Part shown: positions 1 to 10,309 of the stretch, in pieces
Layout of the letters: every line of letters begins with the position of its first letter
Position numbering within the stretch: the stretch's first letter is position 1
Source of the DNA: Zygnema cylindricum
Taxonomy: Eukaryota; Streptophyta; Zygnematophyceae; Zygnematales; Zygnemataceae
Length of the DNA stretch: 64,000 nt
NCBI GenBank assembly: GCA_037447655.1
Contig: JBBHKE010002140.1
Location: forward strand, 1 to 64,000
Reading direction: 5' to 3'
Notes under the pieces: model-generated
Databases searched by the model: none
What the model saw: the letters and a program-made list of their open reading frames with translations, nothing else
Told to the model about the DNA's origin: nothing
Program-made: the position numbers and the translations under genes

Positions 1-58
1 ATTGTACATCCGAAAAACACGCATTTATTTACACATAACAGCCGACAAATCTAAATTC

Positions 59-484
59 TCATCCCAAACGCATATCATAAACCTTCTTCCAAATTTCAAC
101 AAAGCAATGTACTATTGGTAAACTCAAATTTTCCTTTGTAAAGTCATATTTCCAAGGTTTTGCGCCCTCAACGGAAAAGTGTACAACTTTTACGCTGCCC
201 AATTGTTGTATTTTTTGAGGATGGTGCCAAAGCAAAGGAAAGAGCAAGTTGTCATCATTAGGAAGTTTGAAAAAAAATTCGTGAATAACCTCGTTCAGAA
301 AATCATGTTCTGCTAAGGGAGAGGGAGGAGTAAAAGCGAGTTTTTCCATAATGTCGTCGAAGACTTTGCGAGAGGGAGAGAGAACAAGAACACCCACGTT
401 GAAATAGAGAGGAGGGAGGGAATCGGGTCCCTCCGATGGGTTCTTCAATGGATCTATTTGACAATATCCGTTTTTGCATGAAGG
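59..484 (-). CDS. GolS: Galactinol synthase-like protein, C-terminal segment (GT8), partial
   Basis: Family role: galactinol synthase transfers galactose from UDP-galactose to myo-inositol, the first step of raffinose-family oligosaccharide synthesis in plant cytosol. Seen: the frame reads CKNGYCQ, then PLYFNVGV, a DFLN motif, LLWHHPQ and finally HFSVEGAKPW, which matches the conserved H-x-x-x-x-G-x-KPW metal/UDP-binding end of GT8 galactinol synthases (usually HYCAAGSKPW). It ends at a TGA at 59-61. Only about 140 C-terminal residues of the usual ~330 are present. The frame is closed by a TAA at 485-487 just upstream of CKNGYCQ, and no clear splice acceptor is visible there. No N-terminal exon is recognisable up to 1636, where a retrotransposon nest begins. 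It may be the last exon of a gene whose 5' part lies beyond the nest, or a truncated pseudogene. Family assignment is firm; functional state is open. Confidence 0.7.
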   Translation of the reverse strand, partial: PSCKNGYCQIDPLKNPSEGPDSLPPLYFNVGVLVLSPSRKVFDDIMEKLAFTPPSPLAEHDFLNEVIHEFFFKLPNDDNLLFPLLWHHPQKIQQLGSVKVVHFSVEGAKPWKYDFTKENLSLPIVHCFVEIWKKVYDMRLG

Positions 485-1631
485 TTAAAAAAATAACAAT
501 GTGTCTATTTCATATATTTTCAGTTAGGGTTTATCTACTACCTTCTGTAGTTCTGTTGAAGTGTAAAGTTAAAATTACCTAACGCAGGAAAAGTATGAGT
601 TCCTACTCCATTTAGAGTGTGCAAAAAAAGAAAGCGAATGTTTTCATGTATTTTTTTGAACTAAATATTATACAGAGTTAATTATTCCCAGCCTATCTAG
701 ATTGCTCATCGACTCTTTAAACAGTAAAGTTTTTAATCCAAACCAATCATTAACATTGCCAAAAATTGTCAAATCTCATAACAAGTACACTTAACACTGA
801 CGGACTTCCCATAACCGTAAGAAATTTTAAGAACGCCGCAACCACTATCGTGCATGTGAAAAAAGAGATGGTAAACATGCAACACAATCAGCTGCAAGAT
901 AAATGATAAAGAAATAAGCAAGACTGTCTTGAACATATTAGGGAACATGTGAAATAAATTTGTACAAGCAGCTAGCAACAAAAAAACATATCACAAGAAA
1001 AATAAAGGTAGGGTGAGAGAGGAAGCTTTGAGGCTTAGTTTATTATTAAGCAAACGGATAGCCACTAGGATCCTTGGTCAATTTATATTTGTTATAGGAG
1101 TTCAATAAATAAAGATTTAACCTAATATCACAACATATAAACTGAAAATGTAGCAAACTGCGAGCAAATCTGAGATAACCAAATTTAGTCACACACAAAA
1201 CATATAAGTAAAGCCAACCCAAATCCACTATCACCCAACAAACCACACAAATTAACCCAAGATTGTCCAATCACAATCAAAGGTTCAACAACAGCTTGAG
1301 AAATTAGTTCGAGCAGCAATCCACTTGATAGGACGAGATAAGAAGTGAAGTGAAACCGGTTAGGCCTCGGCGTGAGCCGCGTAGATTAAATTGCAAGGCA
1401 GATTACAAAAAAAGGTGAGTGTGAGTTAGGCAGCAAAACACTTAATGACCTAAAAAATAGTCACTAAAACTATCCTGACAATTTCACAAGAAAATAATAA
1501 AAGCAAAGGTCAAATCTTCCAAAAGAGAAAGAAAGAAAAAATGAAAGCATGAATTCCTGTGCTCTTGAAAATTGTGAGCACACAATCATCCTAAAATTCA
1601 CTAAGTACCAAGTTTAAAGCTAAGCGTCTAA
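485..1631. other. AT-rich non-coding stretch between GolS segment and RLC-1
   Basis: Only short chance open frames are present. I see no match to galactinol synthase N-terminal motifs, no tandem repeats and no transposon ends. It could be intron or 5' flank of the GolS segment. Confidence 0.5.
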
Positions 1632-1636
1632 CTTAC

Positions 1637-2634
1637 TGTAATTCTGTGTCCCCCATTGAATCACAGAATTCCGAAAGCCTCTAGATAGATTTTGGCTAGC
1701 CCTCCTTCTATTACGACACTGCTACCGAAGTAGGCAAATGGACAATCTGACTACACCCCTGTGTAGTTTGGACTCCTTTGAGTCCACAGCAAAAAGAAGC
1801 TCTCAAAATGCCCAACCAAGCGATTGATTATCAAGTGGCAAAGTTGCTAATATTTATATAAGCTTGTCGAGAGAGAGGCGGCTACCTCCTAAATCCTCCA
1901 AGTCCTAAACCCCTCTCAGAACCCCTATCTACTGATGTAAGAACCAATCAGAAAACTGTACAATATAGAAAGGTAATAAGGCCGATGTACTTTTTGTACG
2001 GCTTGTGTACGACAAGGCCATAGGGTGGATGGTTGTCTCCTTCAGACTCGTTCTCATGTTCTCCGAGATTTCCTCTTCTCAATGATACCTTGCCACGTGT
2101 CGCCAAGTCATGTTATGTCCAAAAACCGCCAAGGAGGCCATTCAAGGATCTCGGCGATAATGTCGGCCGTATTATCTAAACCGCCTTTAAATGCTCACCG
2201 TTCAAAAACAAATGTCCGGTACATTTGTTTCGTGCGTACTAAAAGTCAACTAGTTTCTATGTCTGCACTTTGTTATTCCGTCAATCGGATTAATGATCTA
2301 GCTAATGTTCAAATAGAAATCAAACCTTATGTATCTTAACGCACTAGTACGACAGACCGGTAAGAGCTGACGGCTACGCCTCACTCTGCCGGTTGGAGGT
2401 TAGAGTCCTACCGGAGTCAACCTTTTTGTTGAGAGTGACTTAGGTCACTCTTTAGTCCTGCCTATGAAGTTGAGGTAGCCATGGCTCCACCGCCTTCTCT
2501 CTCTCTTTCAATGACTATAACAAGTATGGGGGCTAGAGATAGAAGGTGGAGGTAGGCTGACTGTGCTTTTGTTTTAGCTATTTTAACTAATTTAGACCTA
2601 GAAAATACCTCCCCTAAATCTAGTGATTTCAACA
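1637..2634 (-). repeat. 3' LTR of RLC-1
   Basis: In element orientation it begins TGTTGAAATCAC after the purine tract AAAATAAGGGGAG and ends ATTACA at 1637. A TATATAAATA box lies near 1852-1861 on the minus strand. It contains an inverted repeat (2206-2230) and an antisense tRNA-like segment (about 2350-2405). The last codons before its end read M-G-D-T-E-L-Q in the gag frame. Confidence 0.9.
2206..2230. promoter_or_regulatory. Inverted repeat conserved in LTRs (RLC-1 copy)
   Basis: AAACAAATGT, a 5-nt spacer, then ACATTTGTTT: a perfect 10-bp palindromic pair. Equivalent pairs occur at matching places in the RLC-2, RLC-4 and RLC-6 LTRs although these are otherwise strongly diverged. A regulatory role is inferred. 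Confidence 0.5.
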
Positions 2635-2647
2635 CTCCCCTTATTTT

Positions 2648-5140
2648 CTAGTCTAATTTTAGTTTCTCTTTTAAGCCACACTTTTCTCTACAAAATTTTA
2701 ACTTGGGAGAGGGCACAGGTTTTGTCATCATATCAGCCACCAATTCCCCTTCACCCCTATAGACCAAATTCACAATTTTGTTTTCAACCTTTTCCCTCAC
2801 AAAGCTCAGTGTTGTATCGATATGTTTAGCCTTGAAATGATGTTTTGGATTGGCTGCAATTGCAATTGCAGCCTCATAATCACAAAACACTTCATGCACT
2901 CCCTTCTTCATATACCCCTGTTCTTGCAATAAAGACTTGACCCACATCAGCTCTTTCACAGCAGAACAAGAGGCCATGTACTCAGCCTCCATAGTGGACT
3001 GAGCAACCACCTTTTGTTGCTTGCTACTCCAACTACAAGCACCTTTCCCTACATATAACACATACCCAGAAGTGCATCTTCTCATGTTGAAGGTCATGGG
3101 CATTTAGACTTGGCTGTGATCCACTCCCACTAGGAGTCACACTTGCACCAGCTGGGATATTCGTCTCTGGAGGAGCAGGTGGAGCACTAGAGCCAATAGG
3201 AGCACTTATAGCAGGAGCTGAGCCATTATCGAACATGTTAGCGGAAGCAAACCCAAAGAGGAATAACCTATCAGACTATATCAATACTGTAAGATATGTA
3301 ACTACAAATAAAAGAGGTCTTTCAACCAAACAAACATGTACTACAAGCAAATCAAAGACAATAAAGCACAAAACACCTTAAACTGCACTTAGAGCTCTCA
3401 TATTTTTAAACTCTGTGTAGAATGTTTATTCTGTATCGAATTGATCAATCCTAATTGAACTAAATACTCAAAAGATCTAGAAAACATCTAAAACGTATGT
3501 ACAGGGTTCACTAGACAACCTACTGACAAAAATCTAAGTGTTTGGACCAGAATTGTCCACTAACAATATCTGTACCCTAAAAATCCGAGGATTCTTATCG
3601 AGTCCACATTCATTGGCGGCCCTACACACTAATTTACTCAAAGATAACTATTCGTGTAGATACTACAAAAATTCCACACTAAATTTGGTCAATATTGAAC
3701 AGTTGGTATTCCAAAAATATTCTAAGTCATAGACTCAAATTTCTAAGACTTACTAGAGCTTACTTTTCAATATCTCATAGGTGCATCCCCATAACTGGCA
3801 TCACTCCAAGTAGTGATGTCTGTGTGCTCCCCTCCCAAATGCAACCATAAATCCTTAGTTTCCACCAGGTATCTCATAATTCTTTTGGCTGCCTCCCAAT
3901 CTCTCTTCTTAGGCTCATTGAGACTATTACTAAGGACTCCAACTGCTGCTGCTATGCCCGGTCTGGTACAATTCATAAAGTAGATTAAACTTCCTACAAC
4001 TTGTGTGTAAGGAATAGACTTCATACACAGTCTTTATTCAAGACTCATTTGATCATCTAAGATTATCACTCCTCTTTCTACACTCCCATCACTTACTTTC
4101 TTCAAATCCATGGGAGTGGTACAATGTTTGCCTTTTCCATCTAGAATTTCTCAAGCATATTTCATATAGCTTCTTTTTGAGTAAGTGTGATAATCCTCTT
4201 CTCCCTATCTCTTTCCATTTGAATTCCCAATATATATTTTGCCTCTCCTAAATCCTTCATGTCAAATGTGCTTCTAAGATCTTTCTTTAGCTTATCGATC
4301 TTTTCCATAGACCTGCTTAACACCAACAAATCAACCACATAAATTGCAATGAAAATAATACCATTCTCATCCTCAAACATGTAAATAGAATGATCAGAAC
4401 TTATACCGATATATCCTAGACTGGTGAGAAACTCATCTAGTTTTTTATTCGATTGTCTGGGAGCCTGCTTCAGTCCATATAAGGACTTATACTTTGCTCT
4501 CCTCTCCCTCCTCTACAAATCCCTCGGGTTGCCGCATGAATAGTTCTTCCTCTAGTTCACCTTTGAGGAAGGCGGTTTTAATATCCATCTAGTGTATTTC
4601 CATGTCTTCCGCTGCTGGTAGACTAAGGAGAATCCTTACTGATGGGAATCGAACCACCGGAGCAAAAGTCTCCTCATAATCTATTCCCTCTTTTTGAGTG
4701 AACCCCTTTGCTACCAACCGAGTCTTATATCTCTCAATGGTATTATGTGGGTTCAATTTTAGTTTAAACACCCATTTACACCCAATGGGTTTTGTGTCTG
4801 GAGGACAGTCCACTAGCTCCTAAGTCTTAGCTTCCATGATTGAAGCCATCTCATCATATATGGCTATGGCCCATCTATCTTTCTCCAGACTATCCATTGC
4901 CTCTAAGCATGATTGAGGCTCATCTGGGTGAGATAGCTTTGTTACCTTGTGAGCAGCTTGTTTTTCTTGTAGCCTTTTGCTGCTCGTTCGACCTCCATCA
5001 AAGTCAAAAGCTAGAATGGAGGGAAGTCTTAGATTCCTTCGTACTGTCTCATCAGCTTCCCAATCCATGGAAACCAGTTCCGGCTCATCTTCCTCTTTCT
5101 CCTCAGGGTGTATTGAAATATGAGGAGAATTTGGTATGTC
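2648..5140 (-). pseudogene. RLC-1 reverse transcriptase/RNase H region, broken
   Basis: Reading down from 5140: the acidic linker before RT, then [13 protein letters not shown] and [13 protein letters not shown] (RT start, about 4590-4813), then the active-site region at about 4160-4380, where the usual YVDD reads YVVD. RNase H follows with SYGDAPMR (near 3770-3800), interrupted by the 688-bp insertion, and then CTSGYVLYVG to the terminal CREKCGLK, with a stop at 2648. Several in-frame stops separate these blocks. In a living element RT and RNase H copy the RNA genome into cDNA. Here YVVD and the stops make activity unlikely. Confidence 0.85.
3086..3773. mobile_element. 688-bp insertion in the RNase H domain of RLC-1
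   Basis: The RNase H frame breaks exactly here and resumes on the other side, with CTCAT repeated at 3081-3085 and 3774-3778 (TCTCAT if one more base is counted). The insert starts GTTGAAGGTC and ends TTTTCAATAT, giving only a weak inverted GTTGAA/TTCAAT pair. Its first 150 bp (minus strand) encode a Pro/Ala/Ser-rich run and resemble 16980-17155. It is a non-autonomous element of unknown class; it could also be a solo LTR. Confidence 0.6.
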
Positions 5141-5149
5141 TCCCCCATC

Positions 5150-6081
5150 TTAGATCTCCCCTGAATCTGCAATCATGTTTTCACTTGTGTCTCTTCTGGG
5201 AAGATTTGAGTCCTCCTCACTCTCGAACTCAAAACTGATTCTTATTTTCTTAGTGTATTTGAAGAGATCGTATGACTTTCCTTCATCCATGATAACTAAA
5301 TGCTTTATCAAAATGATATCTTGTTTAGCTAAGTCATAGACTCTATATCTTTTGACATCCTCATCATATCCCACAAAATATCCTGGTTTTCCCTTAGCAT
5401 CTAGTTTCCAGTTTTTCTTAACTGTGTCAAGACTCTAAACTTGACTACCGAATACTTTCAAGTGAGAAATATCCAGTTTCTTTCCAACCCATCTCTCATA
5501 AGTTATCATTCCTTCAATGGCTGTAGTGCAGACTCTATTCTTGATGTAGTTAGCACAGCTCATGGCTTCTGCCCAAAATCTTCTTCCTATTTTCTTGTCA
5601 GCCAATATTCTACATACACTATCTCCCCGAGTCCGGTTTAACCTCTCAACTACCCCATTTTATTCTGGATTATTCGGTACAGTTTTCTGATGTTGAACTC
5701 CCTCATCTTTCAAATATTCCTCAAACTAGTTAAAGGTGTATTCTCCCCCATTATCACTCTTTATTCGCTTAATGGGGGTTCCGTGCAACTTCTCACTCCA
5801 GGCATTCTATTCTTTAAAGTACTTAAATGTTTTAGACTTTGTTTTTAGGAAATAGACTCTAGAATATCTTGACCAATCATCAGAAATTGTCAGCATATAC
5901 CTCTTTCCCCCAACCGAAGGTACTCTTGTTGGTCCCTAGATATCCGTGTGGACTAGATCTAGTACTTTCTTACCTCTATATGTGGCAGTTTTGGGAAAGG
6001 GCAGTCGGTGAGCCTTACCTTAGGCACAACCACTAGTATCATCCATCATTTTATTATCCCCAAACTGAATGCCTTGTACTA
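5150..6081 (-). pseudogene. RLC-1 integrase region, C-terminal part, broken
   Basis: The minus strand encodes blocks matching the integrase of RLC-6 (31.9-32.9 kb), including the post-integrase segment with GYDEDVKRYRVYDLAKQD and the KYTKKIRISFEFESEED run (5150-5374). It is continuous with the region left of RLC-2, which cut the integrase zinc-finger segment (the CAQGKAHRLPFP equivalent, about 6000-6050). Multiple stops are present. Confidence 0.8.
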
Positions 6082-6086
6082 CACAA

Positions 6087-7217
6087 TGATGATTTTTTAG
6101 TATTTTCTAGGTCAATTATGATAGAAATAGAGCAAAGATATCCTGCCTGTAACTCCCCTCTCCAAGCCCCCACACTTGTCGTAGTAACTGAAGGCTGGAT
6201 TCGAACTAGAGCCATGGTTGCTCAAGCTCACTAGAGAAGACAGGGGTTGATTTAGGTAAATGTACCAAAAGGTATTTGACAGACCCAGGAATTGATATTG
6301 ATACCTGCTGTCCGTGAAGTCACCCGTAGCCGGTAGCTTTGTCTGTTTAGTCTAAGACTAGTGCTAAGGTATATTAGGTTTGATATGTTTATAAACATGG
6401 ACACGTAGGATTTTCCATTTAACTGGATAACGCTATATTGGACATAGAAACATTTGTAGTATTAGTACCAGACGAAACAAATAGTACGGACATTTGTTGC
6501 GTCGGTCAGTATAAAATACCGATATCATTCGGACGGCTGTGGTTAGCGTCGGCTTCACGGAAAGGACAATTTGGCGGTTTGCGGACTGCCACTCCGGATG
6601 ACACGTGGCAACATCATACGAGTTTACGGAATCTCCGGAACGGAAGATAACCAATCCGAATGTGACAAATGTCGTAAAATGGCGACGTCATACACTGTCC
6701 GTACAAAAAGTACACCGGCAACTGTACTTCATTGTACGGTACAGTCCGCTGATTGGTCAGTACCTCAGTACTAGAGGGTTTAGAGAGGTGTTTAGGACTT
6801 AGAATATTTTGGGTAGGTAGCCGCCTCTCCCAGAGAGCATCTTATATAAAAGGCAAACTTTGGCCAACCTTATCTATAAACTCAGTTGACCAAATTCAGT
6901 GATTCTTTTGCTGCGGACTCACGGAGTCCACGCTCCACATGGGTGTAGTCGGTGAGAGTTATTGCCTGCATGAGTGACTTTATTTTTAAGGGAAAGTCAA
7001 AGTGGGTGAATATATCCAAATCATATATTCTAACTTTGCATTCTGTGGTGGAATTGAGCACACAAAAAGTCTTTTTTCACAGTGGTGAACCTTTAATGGG
7101 GTTCTGATTGTCAAGGGGTCAATCATTTGGGTTTATATAAACTTGGAATCGGCACTATCTAGATTAACTTCTTTTGATCTGCGAATTCTGTGTGGCAATG
7201 GAGCCCATAAAATTTTA
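6087..7217 (+). repeat. 5' LTR of RLC-2
   Basis: It begins TGATG (the 3' copy begins TGTTG) and ends with the frame M-E-P-I-K-F-stop before the primer site. The 3' copy reads M-E-P-I-E-F-Q, so the original gag start lay inside the LTR. It carries the inverted repeat CGAAACAAAT...ATTTGTTGCG (6472-6500) and a TATA box. Confidence 0.9.
6843..6852 (+). promoter_or_regulatory. TATA box in RLC-2 5' LTR
   Basis: TATATAAAAG about 365 bp before the LTR end; the 3' copy has TATAAAAGG at 13501. It is the best candidate for the LTR core promoter. Other copia LTRs here have comparable boxes (20158-20167 in RLC-5; minus strand near 15681 and 34713). Confidence 0.55.
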
Positions 7218-7232
7218 GGTTATGGGCCCACC
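7218..7232 (+). other. Primer-binding site of RLC-2 (half initiator tRNA-Met type)
   Basis: GGTTATGGGCCCACC directly follows the LTR. It is complementary to the anticodon stem-loop of eukaryotic initiator tRNA-Met (GGTGGGCCCATAACC). The ATG at 7221 is in frame with gag. Confidence 0.8.
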
Positions 7233-8348
7233 ATCTAGGGTGCCTATGTTTGATAGAATTGACTTCACTTACTGGGAGTTTACGATGGAGGGATTGCTTT
7301 TCGAGAAGCACTTGTGGGGAATTATTTCGGGACAAGTGAGGTGTCCGCCAACGGGCTTTGGAGGATCTCAGTATGGAGAATCATCTGGGGCTGCCCAGAA
7401 AACCAGCCGGAGTTAAGATGCAACGGAAGGTAAAGGGAAAATCATTACGGTGGAAGGGGAAATAGGGGAGAAGGATAAAGGGACACCTATGGTGAGGGGA
7501 GCTAGGCTCTCGGCTACCGTTCCACTTGTGGGGGTTATAACTAAACCAAAAAATGAAGAAAATGATAGGAAAATTTGGGAATATAAAAACACTATAGAAA
7601 AACATCTGATACTTAGATATGTGACTAAGTCTATAACTATCACTCTTTTAAGTCTAACCAAGTCTTCGGAAATCTGGGAAACACTAATTCAAATTTATAA
7701 GTGTGAGACTATACAGAGGCAATAGTTAGTAAATCAAGAAATAGAGGCCTATGTTTATAAAGGCGGTAGCTTGATAGAGTTTTGCAATGATATTGCTGCG
7801 TTATATGTTGAGCTTGCTAGTGCGTGAAATGTAGAATCTGAGGAGAGAAAGATTAATACACTAATCATGAAGCTCCCAGATGAGTACGAATACATCATTT
7901 ACCGTATGCAATGAATGGATATCTCCTCGTGGACTTGGAGCATTACCATGGGGATAATTCTTGTGAGGGAAAGCACTTTGGAGCTTCGTAGGGGAAGTGA
8001 CAGGGTGACTGCATTTATAGCTGGTGGTGACTGGCGGAAGCGTGATGTGAGGATCGACGATGACAAGCGGAAGCGTGATGAGAGGAAGAAAGACAAAGGT
8101 AAACCTTATCGGAACTTTGGTGGAAAGAGAGGGAGAGGAAAAGAAACGGGAGCTTTGAACAAAAGGGTTTGCTTCTTTTGTAGAGAATCGGGTCACTATA
8201 TGGAGGAGTGTCGTCGTTTGGAAGAACTTAGAAGTTCGAGTGTGAATGAGGAGGAAGAAGGGGAAGAGGAGAAAGAGGATGAAGAAATCTTGGAGCTTCT
8301 TCACATCGGTAGAATGGAGAAGAGAGAAAAGTACACAGAAATTCCATG
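7221..8348 (+). pseudogene. RLC-2 gag with zinc knuckle, broken
   Basis: Gag packages the element RNA in virus-like particles. Seen: start MGPPSRVPMFDRIDF followed by YWEFTMEGLLFEKHLWGI, then in shifted frames IWEYKNT and LILRYVTKS, then LIMKLPDEYEYIIYRMQ, and a zinc knuckle CFFCRESGHYMEEC (CX2CX4HX4C) at about 8170-8211. At least one frameshift (about 7415-7450) and stops near 7723, 7826 and 7911 break it. Downstream is a Glu-rich tail as in RLC-6. Confidence 0.85.
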
Positions 8349-8513
8349 AAGGCAACAATATTCTTTTGGAGCTATAAGGGAAGTAAAGAGAGAGGAGGTA
8401 CTTGAGGATGTCGAGAAGTTTAGAGTGTATGCCTTAGAAATGAGAAAGTCAGGTCTAGAATCCATAAGTGAAAACGAAATAGATAAATTAATGAGGATAA
8501 TTTCATCGATATT

Positions 8514-8955
8514 TTGGAAACTGAAAACGTATCGGAAATGGAGACTTCAACGGATTCCGAGGAAAGGGGAGAAGTAAATCTAGAGGGGGCTCTAAAAGAT
8601 AAGGGAGAATGGAAATATTTAATGAAAGGTTTAGGGGAGGAGAAATATTTTTTGGGAATAAAAGTAGAAAGTGATAGTGGAAAAAAATTGATGGGAGAGA
8701 GTGAGGTAAGTTCAATTTTTGGGGGTAATGGGTTTGACATCACTAAAGGGAGTGATCGCATTTATGAAGGTGTGCTTGTAAAAGGGTTTGCATCTGGGTG
8801 TGTGTTGCAGATTGGAAATGGGGCAGGCTGTTTGGATTGCAAGAGGAAAATTGGATTTAGTGTGGATAGAAAGGAGATGAGGTGGATAGAATCTTGGCTC
8901 GGATTTATGAAAAGTAGGATGCTATATAAAATGTGTGGTGCAATTATTTTACCTG
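8514..8955 (+). pseudogene. RLC-2 RT/RNase H remnant
   Basis: Compressed shards of pol: GEEKYFLGIKVE (the conserved GEAKYILGIQ of copia RT) followed within 60 codons by SGCVLQIGNGAGC and EMRWIESWL (RNase H). The blocks are in the right order but most sequence between them is gone. It is interrupted at 8955 by RLX-3; the remaining tail is 12624-12755. Confidence 0.75.
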
Positions 8956-10309
8956 TGTTGTTCTTTGGTCTAAAATAGACCGCAGAAGCCACCCAAACTA
9001 TCATGCAAGAAGCTAAGCGAAGCTAGGCCAATGAACAATCATTTGAAATGCATCCTCCATTTAACATACAACAACATTTAGGGTTTCATGGAATAATCAA
9101 CATAAATAAACCCTATGACAACATCTAAGGTTTGATGGAATTATCAACATAAGCAAACCCTAGGACAAATGCATAAATAATGCATATCAAACAACCATAA
9201 AATAACATAAATAAATAATAACAAAAAGAGTGCAATCTCACATAAACATTAGATAAACAAAGGTATATCAATAAACATATTACTCAAATGCATGACCTAA
9301 TCGGCAACCCTAAAAGTCTACATCTTCGGTCCCCACTTTACTAACCAGCATTGATTAATTATTCTAATGAAGCTCAAATCTATATATACACTTGTGAGCT
9401 GTTAACAAATCACTAAGTGTCAAAATAACCAACGTAAATTACGTAACTGTCATTAAATCAAACTAATCGTAAGCGTACACCTGAAAGTCAAGCAATCGTA
9501 AGCGTACACTTGTCTGCAAATACGACACATAAATTAAAGTGTCGGTATCCTCATTAATCACGTAAAATATAACTATTTTAATCAACACTAAATCATTAAT
9601 TCAAATAAGACAAAACATTGATGCTTCAAATATTTACACCGACGCATCCAAAAATCCGCGTCATAAGTGACAACTTGCTTAGTCACTTGTCGATAAGTCC
9701 ACGTAGTGAACCGACATCGCATATGTACGGTCCACTAGATAATGTGTCATAAAAACAATGTGGTCCCTTAAAAATATCGGCGGACGCCGTCCGCCCTCCA
9801 CGTGTACCTCGAACAACTTGCCGAAATCAAGTCGTACGATCCAAATCCTGTCCGTACCGAAATCACGTACTTCGTCATAAATGCGCCTTGTCGCATTTAA
9901 GGTACACGTCATTTTCGATAAATGCATGTCGCAATAAGCGACAACTTAAAGTACACCTGTCAAATACGACGCTCCGTACCGGCGGCGTCCCATGTAATAA
10001 ATTTCATCTGTCGCATTATGTTTCGTACGTGCGACGTACCATTTTACGATTTTACATACTTCGAATATCATACATCGGATCGTTTCGCGATCCGCCGTCC
10101 ATTTCACTTTTGTATTCCGTATTATTCGTACGCTTCTTTGCGTCACTCAATTTTGTAATTTACGTCACTTTAAATTCATTCGTACAATTACCCCCCAATC
10201 CATAAATCCTTTCGAACCACCACAGTATATCACGTAGATGTATACGCACGAAACGTCGCGTGCGCACCAAATTTCATGTACGCACGAAACTAAATCTTCA
10301 AAAACAACA
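8956..10309 (-). repeat. 3' LTR of RLX-3
   Basis: 1354 bp, ending TGTTGTTC (plus strand) at 8956 and CAACA at 10309. It is rich in CGTACG-type words and short inverted repeats. The open frames in it (for example 9888-10205) recur in the other LTR only because the LTRs are nearly identical. Confidence 0.9.

Noticed and set aside
8688-9004. Frames running across 8955
   Set aside because: They join RLC-2 remnant to RLX-3 LTR and are insertion artefacts.
9888-10205. 105-codon frame repeated at 12197-12514
   Set aside because: It lies in the RLX-3 LTR and recurs only because the two LTRs are nearly identical. No domain is recognisable.
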